Shown one piece after another: positions 53,298 to 60,863 of a stretch of 64,000 nt of DNA. The DNA comes from an uncultured Sulfurovum sp. (GTDB lineage Bacteria; Campylobacterota; Campylobacteria; Campylobacterales; Sulfurovaceae). A program made the position numbers and the translations under genes. The DNA lies in the NCBI GenBank assembly GCA_902727855.1, contig CACVAS010000147.1:109572-173571 (forward strand), in the 5' to 3' direction. A model generated the notes under the pieces. It made no database searches. It was not told the DNA's origin and saw only the letters and a list, made by a program, of their open reading frames with translations. Within the stretch, counting starts at the first letter, position 1. Each line of letters opens with the position of its first letter.

Positions 53298-53852
53298 TTA
53301 AGTCACTCTAGCAATTAATCGTACCAAGATATTGCCATGAATTAAAATAATTTTTTTCTCTTTAATAAAACTATAACACTCTTTTGTAAATTGACTTGTT
53401 GTTACAATATAGACTTCATCGACACCGTGTTCATGCATAAGCCCATACATTTCTCGTACCACTTTGACTGTTACTTTTGCATCTTCATACTTCTTACACT
53501 GTACAATGGCTGTTGTATTTTTTTTAAAAAGATGATGCTTTTCTATCCATATATCGATACCTCCATCTGCGCCTTTTTTTTCATTGCCTTTTACTTTCCA
53601 ACCTAGGGCGACAAATAGTTCTATGGTTAAAAGCTCAAACTCAAACCAAGAAAGTCGTTTTATTTTTTTAAGTGTTTTACTGCGTTTAAGTAAGGTTCTA
53701 TTTTTAAAATAACGATAGTACTTTACACTGTTATAAAGAAATAAAACTAAAAACAACAATAAGAGCAAGTAAGATTGCATGTGTGAAGTAGTAAGGTTTG
53801 TCATAGTGGGATTATAGTTAGAATTGTTCATGTCTAGGAGTAAATATGCCAA
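53298..53852 (-). CDS. membrane-anchored Mrr-like restriction endonuclease-fold protein
   Basis: 184 residues as read from 53852; ATGs at 53831 and 53804 are equally plausible starts. One membrane helix (about 27-44) precedes an Mrr_cat domain: LSWFEFELLTIELFVALGW, the PD-(D/E)xK-type GADGGIDIWIE with AIVQCKKY (D and Q-x-K), then YIVTTSQFTKECYSFIKEKKI and IILIHG. Homologues cut modified or foreign DNA or are of unknown role. The membrane anchor is notable, as in several DUF2034/Mrr-like proteins. Confidence 0.78.
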   Translation of the reverse strand: MAYLLLDMNNSNYNPTMTNLTTSHMQSYLLLLLFLVLFLYNSVKYYRYFKNRTLLKRSKTLKKIKRLSWFEFELLTIELFVALGWKVKGNEKKGADGGIDIWIEKHHLFKKNTTAIVQCKKYEDAKVTVKVVREMYGLMHEHGVDEVYIVTTSQFTKECYSFIKEKKIILIHGNILVRLIARVT

Positions 53853-53952
53853 ATTGTCATACTTTTATGAAAAAAGTTAGTTTTAATGACTACAAAAGTG
53901 TTTCGCTTTAGTTGTTGTTAGATTTGGTTTGAATGTTGGTATTGAACGAAAG

Positions 53953-54050
53953 AGCCAAATCTTATCAGTTTACTGTAGATTTGGCTAAACGGCGTGAGTG
54001 AAGAGAAAGAGCTTACTCACAGTAAGTGACTGAGCGAAACGAAGCCGTTT
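53953..54050. repeat. strongly folded intergenic element (two adjoining inverted-repeat structures)
   Basis: AGCCAAATCT/AGATTTGGCT is a perfect 10-bp inverted repeat with a 14-base loop (53953-53986). AAACGGC/GCCGTTT (53987-54050) immediately follows and encloses smaller stems (GTGAGT/ACTCAC, CTTACT around CTTACTCACAGTAAG, and CGAAAC/GTTTCG). It lies between slyD and the Mrr-like gene, both leftward. It may end slyD transcription, act as a small RNA or be a dispersed palindromic repeat. No long T-run follows either stem. Confidence 0.55.
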
Positions 54051-54078
54051 CGTCAAAGATGCCGTAAAATGGAAAGAT

Positions 54079-54594
54079 TTAGTGACAACCACAACCTGTA
54101 CCACATGAACCACCCTCTTCAGCTGGCCCACCTACAACACCAGATGAGATTTCATCAGCTGTTGCTTCTCTTGCAGAAAGTACACTAAGTGAGAACATTA
54201 AATCTTTACCCGCTAGTGGATGATTAAAGTCAACATTTACTTCTTTATCGTCAAATGATTTCACAATCACTTGCACAGTTTGACCATCTTCACCTTGTCC
54301 GTAAAGTGTCATACCTTCTACTAAGTCAACACCTTCAAATTGATCTTTTGGAAGTGTTTGCATTGCTTCTGGGTTTATATCACCATATGCTTCTCCAGCA
54401 TTTACCATGATGTCTCCACTTTCACCTTCAGTCATACCAACCAGTGCCTTCTCTAAACCAGGAATAATTTGACCTTTCCCAATAATAAATTCAAGTGGCT
54501 GACCACCTTTGTTTGAGTCTACAACCTCTGTTGTTCCAGCTTCTTTAACTTCGTACTCGATTCCTACTACACAGTTTTCATTTGTAATTGTCAT
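54079..54594 (-). CDS. slyD: SlyD-type FKBP peptidyl-prolyl isomerase
   Basis: 171 residues. The FKBP fold is split by an insert-in-flap chaperone domain (about 75-125): PLEFIIGKGQIIPGLEKALVGM, AYGDINPEAMQTLPKDQF, VNVDFNHPLAGKDLMFSLSVL. The C-terminus GGSCGTGCGCH is a Cys/His metal-binding tail as in SlyD, which delivers nickel to hydrogenases. Cytoplasmic. Confidence 0.93.
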   Translation of the reverse strand: MTITNENCVVGIEYEVKEAGTTEVVDSNKGGQPLEFIIGKGQIIPGLEKALVGMTEGESGDIMVNAGEAYGDINPEAMQTLPKDQFEGVDLVEGMTLYGQGEDGQTVQVIVKSFDDKEVNVDFNHPLAGKDLMFSLSVLSAREATADEISSGVVGGPAEEGGSCGTGCGCH

Positions 54595-54671
54595 ACTTTA
54601 AATTCCTATAAAATTGATTTTTGTTATTCTAGCTAAGCAAACTTTAGTAAGCCTTAGAGTACACAATGAAG

Positions 54672-54747
54672 TATAAAACTTTACGCACTAAGCCATACTA
54701 GCAATATTAAATCTAAGTAGTATATGTGTAAGTATTAAAGTTTTATA
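54672..54747. repeat. 12-bp inverted repeat upstream of the histidine kinase gene
   Basis: TATAAAACTTTA (54672-54683) and TAAAGTTTTATA (54736-54747) are exact reverse complements 52 bases apart, in the divergent slyD/kinase spacer. The right arm ends 11 bases before a -10 TATAAT (54759-54764, plus strand). Possible looping operator; AT-richness weakens the claim. Confidence 0.4.
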
Positions 54748-54758
54748 GAAAACTATTA

Positions 54759-54764
54759 TATAAT
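54759..54764 (+). promoter_or_regulatory. -10 element of the histidine kinase/response regulator operon
   Basis: TATAAT on the plus strand, 21 bases before the annotated ATG, leaving a leader of about 14 bases. No clear -35. Confidence 0.45.
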
Positions 54765-54785
54765 GGTTATTAATTTTCAATAAGG

Positions 54786-56411
54786 ATGATTATTATCTTT
54801 TTTTTTCAAAATAAAACCATAGCCAGCATTCATATTTTTGTGATGACAATGATGTTTGGACTTATTGTTCTTTTTGTATCTATGGTTTTTTTTGGTGAGT
54901 ACAATACTTTTGACGACGACGCTAAAATTATTCAAAAGAGACATATTAAAAACCAAAAAGAGACCATTGTTTTTGACACACAAAGAGTTTTAAAATTTAT
55001 TGAATATATGTATAATAAAAGAAATATATCGCAAGATGAAGAAATTTTAAAAAGTCAAATACTTAATGCTATTGAACAACTCTATGCACGTCCTGATGGT
55101 ACGGGGTATATTTTTATTTATGACTTTAATGGTGTGGTTCTCTCCGATCCTGTGCAAACAGAAAACATAGGCAAGAACCTTTACAACATTGAGGACAGTA
55201 ATGGTGTCAAAGTCATTAAAGACCTTATCACCGTGTCGCGTCAAAAAGATGGTGGTTTTGTTGAATATGTTTGGTTAAAACCGACAACAGGTTCACTAAG
55301 CCCTAAAGTCTCTTATTCACAATCATTTAAACCTTGGGGCTGGATGATTGGTACAGGTGTCTATTTAGATGACATTGAAAAAAGTATTGCAAAACAAAGA
55401 CGTGCACTGAAGACAAAACTCAATAAATATATGATTGATATCATATTCTTACTCAGTATTTTATTTACCTTTGGGATGATGGGGATCATCCTTGCAAATA
55501 ATATTTTGAAAAGAGAAATAGACACATTTACCAACTTCTTTCAAAAAGCTTCAACATCCCACTTACTCATAGACAAAAAAGAGATAAGCTTACTAGAATT
55601 TAAAAATATGGTCTCTTATATTAATGATATGGTTGCAATGATACGTAAACGTGAAGAAACACTCACCGAACTCAATACCTCCTTAGAGACAAAAGTAGAA
55701 GCAAAAACAAAAGACCTTAATGAAAAAAATAAGTTACTTACAAAGGAGAAAAACTTTTCTAACTCTTTGGTCGAAGCTCAAGATAGCTTTATAAAACACT
55801 CTATACATGAGATTAATACACCCTTGTCTGTTATTATGACACATATAGATCTCTTTAAACTCAAAGAAGGTGACAATAGATACTTAAGTAAAATAGAAGC
55901 AGCGAGTAAGATTATTGCAAATATCTATGAGGATTTGAGCTATATGGTAAAAAAAGACCGTTTTGCCTATAAAAAAGAGATGGTGAATATGTCAAAATTT
56001 CTTTTAGAAAGAATAGACTTTTTCTATGAAATAGCTAAAGGTAACAAGCATGCAATAATCCCAAAAATTGAGCAAGAAATGTATGTCTACATGAGCCCAG
56101 AAAAGCTACAAAGAATTATAGACAATAATCTGTCCAACGCCATTAAATTTGCCAATAGAGGTACAAGTGTCGAGATATTATTAAGAGAAAAAAACAGTCA
56201 GATTGCATTAAGTTTTATAACCCAGTCTCCTAAAATACGTGACACAAAAGCAATTTTTGAAGCTTTTAATCGTGAAAATGATGTCAAGGGTGGGTTTGGT
56301 CTAGGCTTGGAAATTGTACATTCCATTTGTCAAAAAGAAAATATACACATAGATTTAACTTCAAATGATACACAAACAATTTTCACATATACTTTTAAAA
56401 AGGAGTCTTAA
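54786..56411 (+). CDS. Cache-domain sensor histidine kinase
   Basis: 541 residues. Two membrane helices (about 15-37 and 211-231) flank a single-Cache periplasmic sensor with DGTGYIFIYDFNGVVLSDP and SFKPWGWMIGTGVYLDDIEKSI, the sCache_2 wording of carboxylate and amine sensors. Then a coiled linker, H-box HEINTPL near 338, N-box DNNLSNAIKFANRG near 440 and G-box GGFGLGLEIV near 501. AAGG directly touches the ATG, an odd spacing. A T9 run lies within the first codons (54798-54806), so slippage could switch the gene off. One-base overlap with its regulator gene. Confidence 0.88.
   Translation: MIIIFFFQNKTIASIHIFVMTMMFGLIVLFVSMVFFGEYNTFDDDAKIIQKRHIKNQKETIVFDTQRVLKFIEYMYNKRNISQDEEILKSQILNAIEQLYARPDGTGYIFIYDFNGVVLSDPVQTENIGKNLYNIEDSNGVKVIKDLITVSRQKDGGFVEYVWLKPTTGSLSPKVSYSQSFKPWGWMIGTGVYLDDIEKSIAKQRRALKTKLNKYMIDIIFLLSILFTFGMMGIILANNILKREIDTFTNFFQKASTSHLLIDKKEISLLEFKNMVSYINDMVAMIRKREETLTELNTSLETKVEAKTKDLNEKNKLLTKEKNFSNSLVEAQDSFIKHSIHEINTPLSVIMTHIDLFKLKEGDNRYLSKIEAASKIIANIYEDLSYMVKKDRFAYKKEMVNMSKFLLERIDFFYEIAKGNKHAIIPKIEQEMYVYMSPEKLQRIIDNNLSNAIKFANRGTSVEILLREKNSQIALSFITQSPKIRDTKAIFEAFNRENDVKGGFGLGLEIVHSICQKENIHIDLTSNDTQTIFTYTFKKES
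54798..54806 (+). repeat. T9 homopolymer at the 5' end of the histidine kinase gene
   Basis: Nine T encode three Phe at residues 5-7. Gain or loss of one T would frameshift the kinase near its start. Poly-T/A tracts of this size vary in Helicobacter surface genes. The frame is on in this sequence. Confidence 0.5.
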
Positions 56412-57070
56412 TGCAAGTACTACTTCTAGAAGACGAACTCATGTTGCAAGGTGCTATTGCAGAATATTTAACAGATATAGGTTATGAGGTTGATGTATTT
56501 GACAATGGTTCAGATGTTTATGCTCATGTAAGTGAGCATCAATACGACCTCTTTATCTTTGACATTAATACTCCAGGTATGGATGGACTGACTTTACTTC
56601 AAAAATTACAAGAATCAAGAATCCATGTACCTACTATATTTATATCGGCAATTACAGAGATTGAACAAATCACGCAAGCTTACTCTCTAGGGTGTTATGA
56701 CTATTTAAAAAAACCCTTTCATTTACAGGAATTAAAACTTCATATAGAACGACTCTTTAAAATAGCTGATGTTAGAGCAAAAAGACTTGTAAAACTTTCT
56801 AGAATGTACTGCTATGATTTAGAAAATAAATGCTTACTCTTTGATGGAGAGGAACAAGTACTTACACAAAAACAAGCACAAATTATGGAACTATTTTCAG
56901 CAAATAAAAAAAGAGTCATTGATTTTGAAATGCTAAGACATTATGTTTGGAATGATAATCCAGTAGACAATGCCATCATTAGAGCAGAGATTCATAGGGT
57001 AAGACAGGTTCTCCATGAAGACCTAATTGTTACAATTAAAGGGGTGGGATACCAACTGGTTAAATACTAA
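56411..57070 (+). CDS. OmpR/PhoB-family response regulator
   Basis: 219 residues. Receiver domain about 1-115: acidic EDE near 7-9, phospho-Asp in LFIFDINTPGMDG near 51, switch Ser in TIFISAI, Lys in YLKKPF. Winged-helix DNA-binding domain about 130-218 (LTQKQAQIMELFSANKKRVIDFE, NAIIRAEIHRVRQVL, VTIKGVGYQL). Such regulators bind 10-11-bp direct repeats. The three-fold 11-bp repeat just downstream, before the porin gene, is the obvious target. Confidence 0.92.
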   Translation: MQVLLLEDELMLQGAIAEYLTDIGYEVDVFDNGSDVYAHVSEHQYDLFIFDINTPGMDGLTLLQKLQESRIHVPTIFISAITEIEQITQAYSLGCYDYLKKPFHLQELKLHIERLFKIADVRAKRLVKLSRMYCYDLENKCLLFDGEEQVLTQKQAQIMELFSANKKRVIDFEMLRHYVWNDNPVDNAIIRAEIHRVRQVLHEDLIVTIKGVGYQLVKY

Positions 57071-57145
57071 TTGATAAAAATAGCTCAAAAAACTGTCACA
57101 AATCTACACAAAAAATATTTTCTATACTATAGTTTTTTGTCGATT

Positions 57146-57184
57146 CGTTAATGCTATGTTAATGCTACGTTAATGAATTACACT
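57146..57184 (+). promoter_or_regulatory. porin promoter with three 11-bp direct repeats
   Basis: CGTTAATGCTA (57146-57156), TGTTAATGCTA (57157-57167) and CGTTAATGAAT (57168-57178) in tandem, immediately followed by a -10-like TACACT (57179-57184). The repeats replace the -35. The same arrangement, with the middle repeat starting 22 bases before the -10, recurs at 63324-63351 and 63768-63806. Confidence 0.65.
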
Positions 57185-57213
57185 CTAAATGTTAAAATAT
57201 ATAAGGAGTAACT

Positions 57214-58578
57214 ATGAAACAAATAGTAGTGCTATCAGTAGTAGCATCAACAATGATAATGGCAGGTGGGAATATCGCCCCAGTAGAGCCAGCTGTTGAA
57301 CCAGCTGTAGAAGCTGCACCAGCAGTAGAGAAAGAGTCAACAGGAAAGGTTTCTGGACAACTTAGAGCATTTTATATTGACAGAACTTACTCAGGTTCTC
57401 TAGAAAATAACCGTAATTCACTTGCCGTAGGTGGTTGGTTAGGTTATGACAGTGCAGAGTTGAATGGTCTTAGCTTTGGTACAAAGTTTTATGCTGTTGA
57501 AGGTTTGAGAATTCATGATAAGTCTGAAGATGTGCTAGGTAGTGCTAGTTATGATCCATCACTATATGGTGATGGTTTTGCAGACTATGGATTTATAGGT
57601 GAGGCATACCTTACATATAAAGCAGGGAAAACTGACATCAAAGTAGGTCGTCAAAAACTTAACACACCACTAGCTGGTGCAGATGATGCAAGAATGCTTC
57701 CTAACCTTTTTGAAGCAGCAGTTTTACACAACAATGATATCGAAAATACTACACTGGCGTTAGCACATATTACAAAGCAAACAGTAGGAACATTTGGTAA
57801 CGTTTATGGAGCTCCTAGTGCCCTATCATTACAAAGTGGTTATGGTTTAGGCTACAAAGAGGGTACGAATGGCAAATTTGCAGATGTAGGTGTTATTGCT
57901 CTGGGTAAAGGAAATGATACAGCCGGTGTAACAGCTGCAGCAGTTATTTACAAAGGTATTGAAGGCGTTAAACTTCAAGCATGGAATTATTATGCTCATG
58001 ACATTTTAAATGCAGTATATCTTCAAGCTGACCTAGGTTGGAATTGTCTCATTTCAGACAGCATTAAAATGAAGGGTTCTGTTCAGTACATTAACCAAAG
58101 TGATATTGGTGATGCACTAGCTGGTGAAGTTGACAGTAATTACATAGCTGGTAAAATTGGTACATCTATTGGAAACTTAAGTGGTTATGTTGCCTACTCA
58201 CAAACGGATTCAAGTGATGGTGCTATGAACGGTGGAATTATTACTCCATGGGGTGGCATGCCAGCATTTACACAAGGAATGGTTACAAGACATATGTTCT
58301 TTGCTGATACAGCAACAACAAAAGTTGCAGCCACCTATAATATGAAAGAAATGACAGGTCTGAACCTTAAAGCAACTGGTTACTATACATCATTTGATAT
58401 TGGTTCAGAGAACACATATAAGCCAGGTACAGAGTGGACAGCAAAAGAAGCAGGTTTTGATATCAAGTATCAAGCGACTAAAGCTTTAAACTTAAGATTT
58501 AGAGGGAACTTCCCAACAGATTTTGCACCAGGTCTAGATTGGTCAGAATATAGACTAATTGCTAACTATACATTTTAA
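57214..58578 (+). CDS. OprD-like outer membrane porin
   Basis: 454 residues. Signal peptide (MKQIVVLSVVASTMIMAGG) followed by a short low-complexity Val/Glu/Pro/Ala stretch (EPAVEPAVEAAPAVEK). The barrel has GKVSGQLRAFYIDRTYSG, AVGGWLGYDSAELNGLSFG, DIKVGRQKLNTPLAGADDARMLPN and a terminal YRLIANYTF with C-terminal Phe. It matches the campylobacterotal Opr/OprD porins for small anions. First gene of the porin-DUF4212-ActP unit, AAGGAG before the ATG. Likely lets carboxylates through the outer membrane. Confidence 0.88.
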   Translation: MKQIVVLSVVASTMIMAGGNIAPVEPAVEPAVEAAPAVEKESTGKVSGQLRAFYIDRTYSGSLENNRNSLAVGGWLGYDSAELNGLSFGTKFYAVEGLRIHDKSEDVLGSASYDPSLYGDGFADYGFIGEAYLTYKAGKTDIKVGRQKLNTPLAGADDARMLPNLFEAAVLHNNDIENTTLALAHITKQTVGTFGNVYGAPSALSLQSGYGLGYKEGTNGKFADVGVIALGKGNDTAGVTAAAVIYKGIEGVKLQAWNYYAHDILNAVYLQADLGWNCLISDSIKMKGSVQYINQSDIGDALAGEVDSNYIAGKIGTSIGNLSGYVAYSQTDSSDGAMNGGIITPWGGMPAFTQGMVTRHMFFADTATTKVAATYNMKEMTGLNLKATGYYTSFDIGSENTYKPGTEWTAKEAGFDIKYQATKALNLRFRGNFPTDFAPGLDWSEYRLIANYTF

Positions 58579-58589
58579 TTAGGAGCGTA

Positions 58590-58847
58590 ATGATGGATGC
58601 AGAAAAAGCACAGGCATATTGGAAAGAAAACATTAGAACTATACTAGCACTTTTAGTAGTATGGTTCGTGGTTTCTTTAGGAGCAGGAGTATTGTTTATC
58701 AATCAACTCAATGCTATTGAAATTAGTGGTGTTAAACTAGGATTCTGGTTTGCACAACAAGGTTCAATTTACGCATTTGTAATACTTATCTTTGTATATG
58801 TATTTAAAATGAAAAAAATTGACGAAAAATACGGCGTTAGCGAATAG
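58590..58847 (+). CDS. DUF4212 small subunit of a sodium/solute symporter
   Basis: 85 residues with two membrane helices (about 18-38 and 55-75). KAQAYWKENIRTILALLVVWFVVS and GFWFAQQGSIYAFVILIFVYVFKMKKID are the DUF4212 pattern. These small proteins always pair with the ActP/VC_2705-type symporter that follows 8 bases later. A second ATG at 58593 has the better RBS spacing. Confidence 0.92.
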   Translation: MMDAEKAQAYWKENIRTILALLVVWFVVSLGAGVLFINQLNAIEISGVKLGFWFAQQGSIYAFVILIFVYVFKMKKIDEKYGVSE

Positions 58848-58855
58848 GAGACGTA

Positions 58856-60751
58856 ATGGAATTACAAAGTTTAATTTACCTATTTGTAGGTATTACATTT
58901 GCAATCTATATTGGTATTGCAATTTGGAGTAGAGCTGGTTCAACAAAAGACTTTTATGTTGCTGGTGGAGGGGTTCACCCTGTAGCAAATGGTATGGCGA
59001 CAGCAGCAGACTGGATGTCAGCGGCATCGTTTATCTCACTTGCAGGTATCATTGCCTTTAAAGGTTCTGATGGTGGTGCTTACCTTATGGGTTGGACTGG
59101 TGGTTATGTACTACTAGCTATGCTTTTAGCACCTTACTTAAGAAAGTTTGGTAAATTTACAGTACCTGATTTTGTTGGTGACAGATACTACTCTGACATT
59201 GCAAGAACAGTTGCAGTTGTAGCAGTTATCTTCGTATCATTTACCTATGTTGCTGGTCAAATGCGTGGTGTTGGTATCGTATTTTCTAGATTCCTAGAAG
59301 TTGATGTAAACACTGGTGTTATGATTGGTATGGGTATTGTATTTATCTACTCTGTACTAGGTGGTATGAAAGGTATTACATATACACAAGTTGCTCAGTA
59401 CGTTGTAATGATTTTTGCATTTACAGTTCCTGCAGTATTCCTTTCACTTCAAGTAACTGATACATTCCTACCACAGTTAGGACTATTTGCACAGACATCA
59501 TTTGCATTCGATGATGGGGTCAGGGCCATACCTGAAGGTACATACTTAATGCATGCTCTTGATCAAGCTGTTAATGACCTTGGATTTAACAACTATACAG
59601 ACCCAGGTTCAGTATTTAATATGTTTATGTTAACTATCGTGCTTATGGCTGGTACAGCTGGTCTTCCACACGTTATCGTTAGATTTTTTACAGTTCCAAC
59701 TGTTCAGGATGCACGTATATCTGCTGGTTGGGCACTAGTATTTATTGCTATTATGTATACAACAATTGCATCAGTTGCAGCATTCTCAAGAGTAAACCTT
59801 GTTAAAAATGTACAAAATGTTGAATATAACCAATTTGTAAACGGTGGTATCGAAAGAGCTGACGGTACAATAAATAATGGTAACTGGTTCAAAACTTGGG
59901 AACAAGGTGGACTATTAGCTTGGAATGATAGAAATGGCGATGGTAAAATCCAATACGCTAATGGTGCAGCATTTGATGGACCTAAAGGTAAACCAGCATT
60001 TGATGGAAAAGAAAAAGGTGAACATGGTCAGAGATTGACTACGAACGCTAAAGGTGCTCCAACAGAAGCTGAACTTAAAGCGAACAATGGAATTGCAAAC
60101 GAAATTTACGTTGATAGAGATATCATGGTACTTGCAAACCCTGAAATTGCTAACTTACCTAACTGGGTAATCGCACTTATGGCAGCCGGTGGACTTGCAG
60201 CAGCACTTTCAACAGCAGCAGGTCTATTACTTGTAATTTCTGCAGCAATCTCGCATGACTTATTTGGTCAAGTATTGATGAAAGATAAAACAACTGGAAG
60301 ATCAACACTCACAGAGAAAAATGAGTTAAGATTGGCAAGAGGTGCCGCAGTCGTAGCCATACTGGTCGCTGGGTATCTAGGAATTAATCCTCCTGGTTTT
60401 GTTGCTCAAGTTGTTGCATTCGCGTTTGGACTTGCAGCTGCATCATTCTTCCCAGTCATTATTTTGGGTGTATTTGATAAGCGTATGAATAAAGAAGGTG
60501 CAATTGCTGGTATGCTAGTTGGTCTTACATTCACATTTGCATACATTGTTTACTTTGTATTCTTAGGTGGAGCAAAAGAAGATTACCTATTTGGTATAGC
60601 ACCAACAGGTATTGGTACAATTGGTATGGCAATTCACTTTGTAGTTGCATATTTTGTATCACGTGCTACACCACCACCACCAGCTGAGATTCAGGAACTT
60701 GTAGAAAGTATCCGTCTCCCTTCAGGTGTAGGACAAGCTATAGACCATTAA
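58856..60751 (+). CDS. actP: ActP-like sodium/carboxylate symporter (VC_2705 family)
   Basis: 631 residues, SSS family with about 13 membrane helices. SKDFYVAGGG-type motif reads TKDFYVAGGGVHPVANGMATAADWMSAASFI; FGLAAASFFPVIILG near 520. Between helices (about 320-435) is a hydrophilic insert with DRNGDGKIQYAN, an EF-hand-like Ca-binding loop. Family members import acetate and related short acids. Context (DUF4212, porin, acs) supports acetate; propionate, pyruvate or lactate are not excluded. AGGAGA before the ATG. Confidence 0.88.
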   Translation: MELQSLIYLFVGITFAIYIGIAIWSRAGSTKDFYVAGGGVHPVANGMATAADWMSAASFISLAGIIAFKGSDGGAYLMGWTGGYVLLAMLLAPYLRKFGKFTVPDFVGDRYYSDIARTVAVVAVIFVSFTYVAGQMRGVGIVFSRFLEVDVNTGVMIGMGIVFIYSVLGGMKGITYTQVAQYVVMIFAFTVPAVFLSLQVTDTFLPQLGLFAQTSFAFDDGVRAIPEGTYLMHALDQAVNDLGFNNYTDPGSVFNMFMLTIVLMAGTAGLPHVIVRFFTVPTVQDARISAGWALVFIAIMYTTIASVAAFSRVNLVKNVQNVEYNQFVNGGIERADGTINNGNWFKTWEQGGLLAWNDRNGDGKIQYANGAAFDGPKGKPAFDGKEKGEHGQRLTTNAKGAPTEAELKANNGIANEIYVDRDIMVLANPEIANLPNWVIALMAAGGLAAALSTAAGLLLVISAAISHDLFGQVLMKDKTTGRSTLTEKNELRLARGAAVVAILVAGYLGINPPGFVAQVVAFAFGLAAASFFPVIILGVFDKRMNKEGAIAGMLVGLTFTFAYIVYFVFLGGAKEDYLFGIAPTGIGTIGMAIHFVVAYFVSRATPPPPAEIQELVESIRLPSGVGQAIDH

Positions 60752-60771
60752 TTGGTACTTAGTCACTCCTT

Positions 60772-60791
60772 CTCCTTATGAGGAGGACTTG
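60772..60791 (+). terminator. weak terminator-like hairpin after the symporter gene
   Basis: CTCCT/AGGAG with a TATG loop (60772-60785), 20 bases after the symporter stop and followed by GACTTGTCACATTTT, so only a short delayed T-run. Probably attenuates rather than ends transcription. Confidence 0.35.
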
Positions 60792-60800
60792 TCACATTTT

Positions 60801-60838
60801 ACACTTACCCTTTATATTCTCAATTATTGGGTAGGTGT
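60801..60838 (+). promoter_or_regulatory. leader stem-loop before the DUF294 gene
   Basis: ACACTTACCC and GGGTAGGTGT pair over 10 positions (one G-U) around an 18-base loop, ending 25 bases before the ATG at 60864. It could stabilise or control the downstream mRNA. Confidence 0.4.
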
Positions 60839-60863
60839 TATCTAACAATATTGGAGACAAAAC

